Positions 24,560 to 36,500 of a DNA stretch of 64,000 bases are shown here, piece after piece (the first letter of the stretch is position 1; the number at the start of each line of letters is the position of its first letter). The stretch is from positions 398,030,117-398,094,116 of the forward strand of contig JAVHZZ010000001.1 in NCBI GenBank assembly GCA_036250195.1. Reading direction: 5' to 3'. Made by a program: the position numbers and the translations under genes. The notes beneath the pieces are model-generated. The model was not told the DNA's origin, ran no database searches, and worked only from the letters and a program-made list of their open reading frames with translations. This DNA comes from Mixophyes australis (taxonomy: Eukaryota; Chordata; Amphibia; Anura; Limnodynastidae).

Positions 24560-27500
24560 CATTTATTTGTTAGGCGCCACAAGATTTCCGCAGCGCCGTA
24601 CACAAAGCAAACAGTAGACTATACAGGGTATAACAGTACAGAACAATAAACAAAAATACCAATGCTTCAGAAACTCCAGTTAGGTTGATGCAGTAGAGGC
24701 GGAGTAGAAGAACAGGTGTGGAGACAAGAGGGAAGAAGGCCCTGCTCATTCGAGCTTACATCCTAAGGGTGGGTGAACGAAACAGACACAATTGGAGGAA
24801 GTTGAAGTGTGGGGAGAGGGACCGGGAGGAGAGAGGGTAGAACGTTTGGAGGAGATGCGGGGTTAGGTAGATGGTTGGTAGACTTTAAGGACCAGGTGAG
24901 TTTTGAGTGCTCATTTGAAGGAGCACAGATTAGGAGAGAGAAGGATGGAGCGAGCGAGGTCGTTCCAGTGGAGGGGGGCGGCACAGGAGAAGTCTTGGAT
25001 TCTGGAGTGGGAAGTGGTGATAAGAGTGGAGGAGAGGCGGCGGTCATTAGCTGAGCGTAGGGAGCGGGCAGGAGTGTGAATGGAGATGAGGTTAGAGATG
25101 TAAGGAGCCGTAGACTGAGAGAGAGCCTTGTAGGTGGTGGTAAGGAGTTTGAAAAAGATTCTGTAGGGGAAAGGGAGCCAGTGTAAGGCAAGGCAGAGAG
25201 GGGATTCTATAGTATTTTTATTTAAGCAAAATGTGTAAGTATTGTTTAACAGTACTTTGTAAATTCACCGTGGAAATGTTACTTCATAATGGAAATTTTA
25301 AAGTCAGCCTCCCTTGTTCTGAAGGAGATACTATGTGTATTTCTTGACAATTAATGTTGTCAGGTTGGACTTTTGAAGAATGCTGTGTCCACATTTGACC
25401 TGCAGATGGCAGTCTAAGTACAGATGTTTGCAGTATATTTGGTTTTTTTTTACGTTTGCATTTTACCATTTAGGATCCACTGAGCTCTTACATGCAAGAG
25501 GCTACATAAAATTAATGGACAATAACATTTTAGCGATACAGATTTAAATGTTATCAGAACCTGAATTGCTTGAGATAGTTTTCTAAATTATTGACTTTAT
25601 GCAGTAAGTTTAATATTTACTGAAGAGGAATATTTAAAAGTTCAGTAAACTTGTCAAGATGGGGATTAGTATGATGGGGTTCGTCAAGACATTTCTTGTG
25701 TGTGACATGCATCAGCAAATGTTTTTACAGTGCTTCATTCACCTGTGCTAACTGAGATATTTATACACCCACGCTTGTCTGTCTTACAGTTATGCACACT
25801 CTGTGCTGTGGTTGAGTGCAAATTTTGCACCTTTATATATTGTCAACTGAGCCCTTTCATCTTTTTAACATTCATACATCCATTCAATTAAAGACACATG
25901 CAAATCCCTGAATCCTCATCAGCATCCTACTTCCTCCAGACATCCCATTGTCTCTAAAGCACAATGTATTCTTTCCACTTTCCCCGCCACTGATCTGGTC
26001 ACTAGCTCCCAGGTGTATTTCTCTGTAATTAAACGGCATGGTTGAGAAATAAGGAGTCGGCATACAAAGTAATGACATTTATAGATTGAAGTAGAATAGT
26101 GTTGACATAGGTCACGTTTTCATGAGGTAGTATGAAATGGACAGTGCACATGTTTAATGAAACAGTGATCTGTAAAATGTATATTGTCTAAAATATAAGT
26201 AATTGCGATAACAAGCTATGAAAGTAATGTTCTCTACTACTGCCCTCTATAGTACAGAGTGGTTTTTCTCCCTGTAATAAAAGTTTCAGCGGTATCTGTA
26301 TTTAAAAACCAATAGATTTAAACATTGAAATCATTAGGTGTATGAATGTGATTTATATTTCTCTTTCATCCAGTCTGGGGGACACTGCTTTACCATGGGT
26401 TGTCGAGGGGAGCTGGGAGTTGGCACCTAACTAGTTAACTTTAGTGCTGCTGATAGACCCCTCCCCTCTACAATCCCCCTGCCTCTTCCTGTACAATCCA
26501 GTTTTTTTTAGGTGCCCTGGAGTTTGGGCAAGTTTTTTAGTGCTTAGTGTAATTTTAATACGTTTTATTTGTTCTTTTATGTTTTGTCTTTTTTTACACA
26601 GGTTGCGGCAGCGCTGGAGTGTGTTCTAATATAGAGAACACACTCACAGTTTGGCAGCGCAGGCATTCCCCTGTTAGCTGAGAGCCAGCGGTTCTCACTG
26701 ACAGAGGCTGAATTACAAAGTGCCTGATTATAGGGAGTGACAAGCGGTCTCATGGACCGCTGCACTCCCATAGCCTCCCCGATAACCGGCGCTGCCATTA
26801 CAGGCATAGAGCGCTGGTTATCGGGTAATGAAGATGGCGGCGGCCATCTTGGATTCGGACAGGAGAAGGGGCTAAACCAAGATTCCCCCCTCAGAAATAG
26901 GAGGGGGCGTCGGGAAGTACCGCTGCGGAGACCTCTGTCCTGGGAAAAGGATCTAATAGAGGTCTCCACTAATCTGCCAATAAAAACCGTTTTTTCCCTA
27001 TGGATTTTCAACAGAACAACGGCATCAGGGAAGAGGGGGGAGCTAAAACATAGAGTTCCCCCCCTTCTCACAGAGAAAGAGAGAGATGGACCTTCCCAGG
27101 GTTCTGGCGCCAAAGCAGAAGCCCAGGAACAGAGCTGAGGGAGAGCACAGACTGCTGTTGGACTTCTCCCTGTCTTGGTGGCCCTTGGGCTAAGTACAAG
27201 CTTATTTAAACACATATTTGTTGTTTTATTACTGGCTTAGCAGATTTACATTATAGTCTCCTGCTAGCTTAAAATATTATGGTGTTTAAAATATTCAAGT
27301 ACAACTTTTTCAAAGACATTAGTTGATTACTTGTTATTTACTCTGTTCTTTTAATATATTTTACTCTCTCTCTCTCCCTTTATCTCTATCTGTATATTCA
27401 GCTAGATTGATTTTGTGTGATTGGTGTGCCTTCCTTTATATGAAATGATAGATAAGGGAAAGGGCCCTATGGCAAAATATTTCACATGTTCTAAATGTCA

Positions 27501-30500
27501 TGTAAAATTACCGTGTGGGCAGAAGGACCCTTTGGCGCTCTGCGCTGCATGCGAAGCAGGGGCCCCCTCTGTGCAAAGCCAGCAGGTTACAGCCCCTTTG
27601 TCTGAGGAACCAGCTTGGGTAACCTCCCTAACACAGTCGATTACCTCCCTAGCCCAAATGGTTTTTCAATCAAATCAGTTGCTATCAACTGTGGCAACTT
27701 CGGTGGCTAGCAATACTAATACGCAGTCAGACCCCCAGGCTTCCTCAGATGCCAGTGGATCGAGTTTGCCGGGAACTTCCACATCACAGGCTGACCCAGC
27801 CCCTGCTAATACAGACTCTGCTTGGTCTACAGGCTTTTTGAAGGGATTAAACAAGCTTAACCAGTTGCTAGATTCCTCTAATACCCCGCCTGCTAAGAGA
27901 AGGAAGTTTAGAGCAGTAAATCCCCTTGTGGTCCTTTCAGATTCGGAGGAAGAGTCTGAGGAAGAGGGGGAAATCTATTCGGATGCTGACCATAGTCATT
28001 TCTCAGAGCAGGAAGTGTACCCTAGAAACCAATTTTTTAATGATTTGGTTTTAGCGGTTAGACAGGCGCTGGACTTCCCAGAGCCGGAGGAGGTTTCCCC
28101 CAGGGACAGAAATCTGTTCAAGAAGGCCAAAACAAAAGCCAACCGTTTCCCTCCTTCTGCAGAACTCAAAGAAATTGCTGAAGGGGCTTGGAAACAACCT
28201 GAGAAAAGGTTTTTCATTCCCAAAAGGTTCGCCTCTCTGTATCCTCTTCAGGAGGAAGAGGCGACTCGCTGGGAGAGTATTCCCAAGGTAGACATTCCTA
28301 TTGCTCGCCTGGCTAAACATACTCTACTCCCAGCCCCGGGTTCAGCGTCTCTCCCAGACGCCATTGACCGTAAGGTAGAATCCCAGCTCAAATCAATATT
28401 TGCGGCTGCGGGTTCTGGCTTTAGACCCACATTTGCTTCAGCCTGGGTAGCAAAAGCCATGGAAGCATGGGCAGACCAGCTGGCAGAAGCTTTACAGGAC
28501 TCCGAGCTCCTTCCCCTTGCTTTGCATTTAAAGGAAGCTTCGGGGTATCTCTATGAGGCGGCCCAGAATTCAGCAGCGGTTTCCTCTGCCATTCAGGCGG
28601 CCTCCATTTCAGCAAGGAGAACACTATGGCTGAAATCCTGGGAAGGTGATGCAGAGTCAAAGCGCTCCGTTGAAACTATCCCCTTTTCTGCAGCGGGCTT
28701 ATTCGGCCCGGAATTGGATACCCTCATTTCCCAGGCTACGGGGGGCAAAAGCACTTCTTTGCCAGTATACGCTAACAGAAACCGCGCTCAGAGGAATAGC
28801 TCCTTCCGACAGCCCTTTCGAGGGGGTCAGTCCTTCAGAGGAAGGCAATCTAATTCCCGAGGCTCCTCCTCTAGGGGAAGATCCTCGTTTACTACCAAGC
28901 GCCAGGCCGCTAAGACCCAGGAAAAGCCTGCGTCCTGACGACCAACCTGTACTACAGGGGGCGCCAGTGGGAGGACGTCTGTCCCTGTTTCAAAAACAAT
29001 GGACAGCGTCTTCCCAAGATCCTTGGATTCGGAGAATCATTTCAGAGGGGTACAGAATAGACCTATTGGGCCCGGCTCCACAGCGTTTCTTCCAGACCCC
29101 GCTACCTCAGGATCTTTTAAAAAGACGGGCTATACAGGATTGTGTCGCTTCTCTTTTACTCCAGCAGGGTGCCAGATGGGCAGAAAGGAAGGGGTTTTTA
29201 TTCAAACCTGTTCCTAGTCAAGAAGCCGGACGGCTCCTTTCGGCCCATCCTAAACTTAAAGGGCCTCAACGTTCACTTAAGGGTGGACAAATTTCGGATG
29301 GAATCTCTGAGGTCAGTAATAAACGGCCTAGAGATAAATCAGTTCATGGCGTCCATAGATATAAAGGACGCTTATCTCCACATTCCCATCTGGATCCACC
29401 ACCAGTCTCTCCTCAGATTCTCGGTAGGATCTGCTCACTATCAGTTTCGGGCCCTCCCCTTTGGCCTCTCAACTGCACCAAGGGTCTTCACGAAGATTAT
29501 GTCCGTTATGGCAGCATGTCTAAACCTGCAGGAAGTTCAGGTCGTTCCTTACTTGGACGACCTACTCATCAAGGCTTCCTCAGAAGGTTGCCTGTGTTAT
29601 CACCTGTCCCTCACCCAGGCAGTTCACGGTTGGCTAATAAATTCAAAAAAATCCCAGTTGATCCCGTGTCAGCGCATGGTATTCCTGGGACTCATCATGG
29701 ACACCAGGAGGCAGAGAGTGTTTCTCCCAGCAGAGAAAATCTCCTCTATTCAGTCGGTAACCTCCTAGGTTTTGTCTTACCCCAGCCCCTCAATGCACTT
29801 GTGCATGAGGCTACTCGGAAAGATGGTGGCCTCTTTCGAGACCATTCCCTTCGGGCGAGAGCATTCTCGATGTTTCCAATGGGATCTGCTATCGAAGTAG
29901 TCAGGGTCACACCTACACCTGAAAAGTCAAAGGATCTCTGTATCTCAGAAAGCGAGAGAATCTCTTCAGTGGTGGATGTGTCTGCACAACATAAGCGTGG
30001 GAAAATCCTTCGCACAATGGTCATGGATCATAGCCACGACAGACGCCAGCCCGAAGGGTTGGGGGGCGGTAATCCTTCACCTCCGACTCCAGGGAATTTG
30101 GTCGCCTCAGGAATCAACTCTACCGATAAATGTTTTGGAATTGGCCATTCTCTTGGCTCTCCGGGGAGCCCAGTCTTTTCTTCAGGGCCAACCGGTCAGA
30201 ATTCAGTCCGACAATGCCACGGCCGTGGCATATGTCAACAGACAAGGAGGAACCAGGAGTGCAGCGGCTATGGAGATCGCAGCCCAAATATTTGTTTGGG
30301 CAGAGCAATATGTCCCAGCAATATCGGCGGTTTTCATTCCAGGAATATAAAACTGGGAGGCGGACTATTTAAGTCGAAACCAGCTGATGCCGGGGGAGTG
30401 GTCTCTACACCCAGATGTCTTCCAGTCTCTAGTTCTCAGGTGGGGTCTTCCGGACATAGACCTCATGGCCTCCAGACACAACCGGAAGGTCCACAGGTTT

Positions 30501-33500
30501 TGCGCAAGGGCAAGGGATGCCTTAGCGGCGGCAGTGGACGTTTTGACGATGTCATGGGACTTCAGGTTGGGATACCTGTTTCCCCCAATTCCCATGCTTC
30601 CTCGAGTACTCAGACGAGTTCGGCAGGGCCTTCTGCCAGTAATTCTAGTCGCTCCCTCTTGGCCGCGCCGAGTGTGGTACGCAGACATCATATCTATGGC
30701 GGAAGGGCCGGGGTTCCGCCTTCCGTATCGAATCGACCTGCTTCTGCAAGGTCCATTCCATTTCCAGAATGTACCTCAGCTCAATTTAACGGCATGGCTG
30801 TTGAAGCCAGCCTCTGGAAGGCTAGAGGTTTTTCGCCCAGTGTAATTCAGACTCTGATGCGAGCCAGGAAACCTGTTTCTTCTTGGATCCATCACCGAAT
30901 TTGGAGGGCCTACATTAGATGGTGCGAAAATAGGGCGTTCCACTCGTCCTCTTTCGACTTTCCCGTCTATTAGCCTTCCTTCAAAATGGCCTGGAAGCAG
31001 GCCTTAGGTTAGGTTCCCTAAAGGTCCAGGTTTCGGCACTTTCTGTATTTTTTCATAAGAAATTAGCCGAATTGCCAGACATTAGGACTTTTTCCCAGGG
31101 AGTTTTACATATCCAACCTTCCTATGTCCCTCCTACTGCTCCATGGGATCTCAACATGGTCCTAGAGATGCTCAAGGGCCCCCCTTTGAACCTTTGAGTA
31201 AGGCAGACCTAAAGTGCTTTCTTTTGGCTATCGCTTCGGCTCGTAGAGTTTCCGAATTACGAGCTCTGTCGTGTAGGGAACCATATTTGGTTTTCCACGA
31301 GGACAGAGCGGTGTTAAGAACTCTCCCTTCTTTCGTACCAAAAGTAGTGTCGGCTTTTCATCTCAACCAGGAAATTGAAGTTCCGGTTTTCTCATCTTCT
31401 TCCCATACGGATCAGCAATCGATGGAAAAGTTAGATGTGGTTAGAGCTCTCCGCATTTATGTTAAGAGAACTTCCCAGATTAGACGTACAGACTCTCTAT
31501 TTGTCCTTTATGACGCTAATAAGAGAGGCTGGCCAGCCTCAAAACAGTCCATTGCAAGATGGATTACGTCTACCATCAGACAAGCTTATATAAAGGCTAG
31601 CCGTCCTGTGCCGGAGAGAATCACAGCCCATTCCACCAGATCGGTCGGGGCGTCGTGGGCAGCAAGGAATGGTGTTTCTGCGGACCAGCTTTGCAGGGCA
31701 GCCACTTGGTCCTCTGTCCATACGTTTACTAAATTTTATCAATTTAATGTCTTTGCATCAGCAGATGCAAATTCCGCTCGTAATGCTTTACGCGCGGGAT
31801 TTTCAGAGTAGTCCCACCCTTTAGGGGCTGCTTTAGAACGTTCCCATGGTAAAGCAGTGTCCCCCAGACTGGATGAAAGAGAAAAGAGGATTTATGTACT
31901 TACGTTAAATCCGTTTCTCTGATTCCGTCTGGGGGACACTGCGATCCCTCCCTTCTGTTATTCTTCTGTGTGCTCTTGTTTGACTGCCCTTTTTTCTCCT
32001 GGGGCTTTTTAAAACTAACTGGATTGTACAGGAAGAGGCAGGGGGATTGTAGAGGGGAGGGGTCTATCAGCAGCACTAAAGTTAACTAGTTAGGTGCCAA
32101 CTCCCAGCTCCCCTCCACAACCCATGGTAAAGCAGTGTCCCCCAGACGGAATCAGAGAAACGGATTTAACGTAAGTACATAAATCCTCTTTTTCGTATCC
32201 CCTCTTTCCACAATTTCCATCTTGCTGTAATTAAACTGTTTCTGTTGTACTGATTTACTGATGAATAATTGATTGGACCATTATTTATTTATTTGTGGTG
32301 TATTTGTGTCTTCTAGCGCGACGAGCTGTTTCGGAGAAAGAGCCCAGTAGAGAAAAGAGATGGAATTTTCCCAAATTTAAATTGGAGTAAAAATAGAGGT
32401 TGTGCCAGGAAAAATAAGAAGAACAGCGTCTTTCCTGCAAGGTGCCCATCTTGTCACTTCCCGTAGATACTCGCTCAGATCATGGGCTGAAGTGCACGCT
32501 GAATAATTATATATTTTATGATCCTTTAATAATCTCATGTGCAACTTAATGTGTGTCCTTAGAAATAGTGTACTTAGTTTATTTTCTACAGTGATTTTGT
32601 TTGTGATTGATATTATTGGAATATTTCTGGGCAGATTTTCGTTTTTTGTTTTTTTTTAATTTGTTGCACAAACATGTTAAACTGCCAAACTGTAGCTGTA
32701 ACAGTTATTGTAAAATTGAAAAGAACAGTCTGACTTCAGTATAATTTTGTACTGTGCTCTACCTGCCTCAAACCTAACTTGGGTAACAAACTTAATTTTA
32801 GATGGTTTTCTACATATACACGCTCTCCTATTCATTGTGATTTGCCATTTGTTAGACATGTGCCACATTGAAAGTCACTGAGCTCTTGTACTACAAATGT
32901 GTGTCTATGGAGATGCATAGCTGTATGCATCCGTTTATGCACCTGTTGGCAATGGCTGAAATGGCCAAACACACTAATTAGAAGGGGTGTACCCATACGT
33001 TTGGCCATGCAGTGTAGTCACACCAGCATATCTTAAGTGTTTTGTCATTACTTTATTGGATCAAGTGAAGATTATGTTCCCCTGGGACATAATCTTCACT
33101 TGACACAAATCTAATCTCTCTCTGAGCTCTGGTAGGGGGACATAATCTTCACTTGACACAAATCTAATCTCTCTCTGAGCTCTGGTAGGGGGACATAATC
33201 TTCACTTGACACAAATCTAATCTCTCTCTGAGCTCTGGTAGGGGGACATAATCTTCAATTGACACAAATCTAATCTCTCTCTGAGCTCTGGTAGGGGGAC
33301 ATTATCTTCACTTGATCCATGTTATGTACAAAGCAAACTGCAAGATGCAGCAGTTTTAGTTGGTATGATTCAGCACCCTCTGTTAAATATCGTCTTTCCT
33401 CCCTGCAATGAAAATGTGTGTTTCAAATTTAAGAAGGCAGAAATAAACATTTATATCTCTTCTATAAGGTTAGTATCATTCAAATGTTTTTATCTCTAAT

Positions 33501-36500
33501 TCTATACAGAGTTACAGAACAAAATGCCTTGAAACATAATTACCCGGATGGGGACAGACCGACATTAAGAGCTCCAAACAGGGGAAAACTCTGGAATCCT
33601 TTAACAAATGGGGATGTTTGTAGAGGGGAACAGAAAACCGTGAGAATACCGCCACGTGGGGATAGAGGTATTTTATATGTTAATGTGGTTGTTTTACATC
33701 TTTTGCTGCACATGAAATGTAATAGAAAAAATGGTTCTTGTAGCAAAGCTGAAGTATGTCCACCCTTAATTCAAATTTTTAAATTTTTAAGCATACTTGC
33801 CAACTCTCACGGAATGTCCGGGAGACTCCCACATTTTGCGAGAGTCTCACGGACTCCCGGGAGAGTGTGGCAATCTCCCGCATCTGGTAGAATTCTGCTC
33901 ACTTCCTAGTGAAGTGGCCAGAATTAGGTCCAAAACGCCGCGATTCACCGGCGTTTGGCCCCGTCCCCCACTGTCAAATGCCGCGTTTGCGGCATTACGT
34001 CACAAGGTGGGGCCAAAATGATGCAACTTTTGAAGCCCCACCCCGTCACGCCCACCTCCACCGGCAGGCTCCCGGAAGCCAACTTGCTGAAGTTGGCAAG
34101 TATGTTTTTAAGGTATGCTAAGTTATGGTTATTTAGTTCCCTAGTAACTCCCATAGTTGTCTTTAAATAGAGCTGATTGAAGTTTCGTAGCACTGAGTAG
34201 TATATTCCTGATTACCTGGTGAAGCTCATCCTGTGGGTTGCATCGTTATGTATTATGCTGCATTATCCAGCTGTGTTTGAGCAGTATTTGTGACTTGTAC
34301 ATTTGTAATGGAGCCGACCATTTTTCAGAAGGATACAGCTAATGGCTTTGTTTTTCGCCTTGGTTTAACCACCTTGTACAACTCATGTGTCTGCAAATAG
34401 TCGCTGCAACCATATGTTTAGGTCACTTCCTTTGGAGTTTCAGTCCAACAATATACTCTGCTTTAACATGTGAAAATTGAATGCATAACAATACTGAATT
34501 CCATACAAATATTAGAAATATATGTTTCAGCTAGAATGACAGGATTATGTTATTAAGATCACCCCAATCCCCCTGGTGATCCTGTGACAGTAAGTTGACT
34601 ATTGCAATTCCCTCCTTACTGGTCTTCCCCAAAACAGACTCAAACCCCTACAATCTATTTTGCACGCAGCGGCAAAATTGATTTTCCTTGCAAACCATTA
34701 TTCCTCTGTTGAACCACTCTATATGTCTCTACACCAGTTGCCCTTTTTTCTACAGAATCCAATCTAAAATACTTTTACTAACCTACAAGGTCATCAACAA
34801 AGCTGCACCAACATACATCTCTCTTGTCTCAAAATATCTCCCAAATCGGCAACTCCGTTCTGCACAAGATCTGCGTCTCTCATCCACCCTCACTACATCC
34901 TCCCATTCCCGGTTACAGGACTTTTTTCGGGCTGCACCCACTCTATGGAATCCTCTCCCTCGCACAATAACACTCTCCACTGGTCTACAAACTATCAAAC
35001 GTTCTCTGAAAACCCACCTCTTCAGACAAGCTTATAATATTCCTCAACCACCCTCTTAACCTCACTACATTACTCTCTTACCATCTGTTACATAATTTCA
35101 CACAAGACCACTACCCCCTGACCAACATTGTTGTGTGACGGTATCATTTGGCTTATGAGTCACTTTTACCTTTGCAGCCTGGCTGGGCCGAAATGCAAAA
35201 TGTAGACTTAACCTCATGTATCAAACTCCCATTGTCCCATAAATTTTAAGCTTGCGAGCAGGGACTTCTCACCTCTTTGTCTGTTTTACCCAGTTTGTTT
35301 TTTAGTTTACTGTGTTTGTCCCCAATTGTAAAGCGCTATGGAATATGTTGGCGCTATATAAATAAATTATGATAAGTTCTTTCAGTGCCACATATACTGA
35401 CGATATGCTTGTTATTTCCAGGATGGGCAGTTTTAATAAGTGAGCTAGAGACTTTTACCTAGATCCACTATTACAATAGAGCCCCATTGGGAGAAGCTAT
35501 AGAAAAGATTATGTAACATGTTTTCTAATAGATTTCTAAATCTATTGTTCACCCTAATCTTAACACTTACAAACTTAAACCAGACTCTAAATCTACTTGT
35601 ACTCAAATCTTGTCACCAAGTTTTATAAATGGGAAAACCCTTCATAAAGCATACACTGCTACATATGTCTGTGAATTAAGTGCACCGTAATTTTGGAGTA
35701 CATTTAAAAGGTAGCATTAAGGTGATTCTGTTATTTAATAGGCACCAACCAACAAACTAAGATATGATTTGTGAGTTTAATGAATCTGTACTAAAAGGAC
35801 AAATACTTAGAACTATGTTGATAGAAGAATGTATACTGTGCTCCCCCTCAGTATCTGATGATTTATCTTGTTACAGAATGCAATCAGATTGTAAAAAAGA
35901 AATCTGTGGACAAGTTTTCTTCTGACTCCAGTTCGGAGTGTGGAAGCTGCCGTGGCAGTGTGCGCGCTAGTCGTGGCAGCTGGGGGAGCTGGAGCAGCAC
36001 TAGCAGTTCTGATGGAGACAAGAAAAATGCGCATCCTAACCGCCTTCAGTATCTGCCAAGTAAGTAATCAGATCTATCTTGTGGAAATGGATTGATGATG
36101 GTAAAAATAAGCAAAACTTGATCAATGTTTTGTGCCTGTATTTACCAATACTGGGCCCTTCATATATGGCCATTCGGCAGGCCAAGTGATTAACCAACTA
36201 TGCCCAAATTAGTTTTACATTCATGGTTAAATTACATATTGGTGGCCTGGTGATCTGGCTGAGCAATGCTCTATGGACTTTTCTCAATGACTATTTGAAC
36301 TTGTGGAGAGGTTTGAGTGACTTAATAGTGATATTCACCGTCCATAGTCCGCTATGTCTGGTTAATTGAGGGTGAGCTAATAAGTAGTTTAGTGTATTCC
36401 TGCCATGTTCAGATGTTTGTGGATTATTGCAAATAGTCGTCGTAAATGACTATATGCTCAATAATAATGATCATAATCTACACATACTTTTCTTTCTTTT

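Larger units (their letters stand above)
26358..32193 (+). mobile_element. DIRS-B: structurally complete DIRS retrotransposon in tmem131l intron 16
   Basis: About 5.84 kb, same direction as the host gene. Order: left inverted terminal repeat, leader, gag (intact), pol (frameshifted), YR (broken), internal complementary region, right terminal repeat. The internal region is the reverse complement of the left end joined directly to that of the right end, which is diagnostic of DIRS and defines the termini as TTTCTCTTTCATCC on the left and TAAATCCTCTTTT on the right. No target duplication is expected or seen. The element ends 124 bp before exon 17. It is the better preserved relative of DIRS-A. 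Confidence 0.95.

Noticed and set aside
24763..25191. Antisense 142-codon Pro/Ser-rich frame
   Set aside because: Off-frame reading of an L2/CR1 LINE 3' end; the homologous signature lies in another frame.
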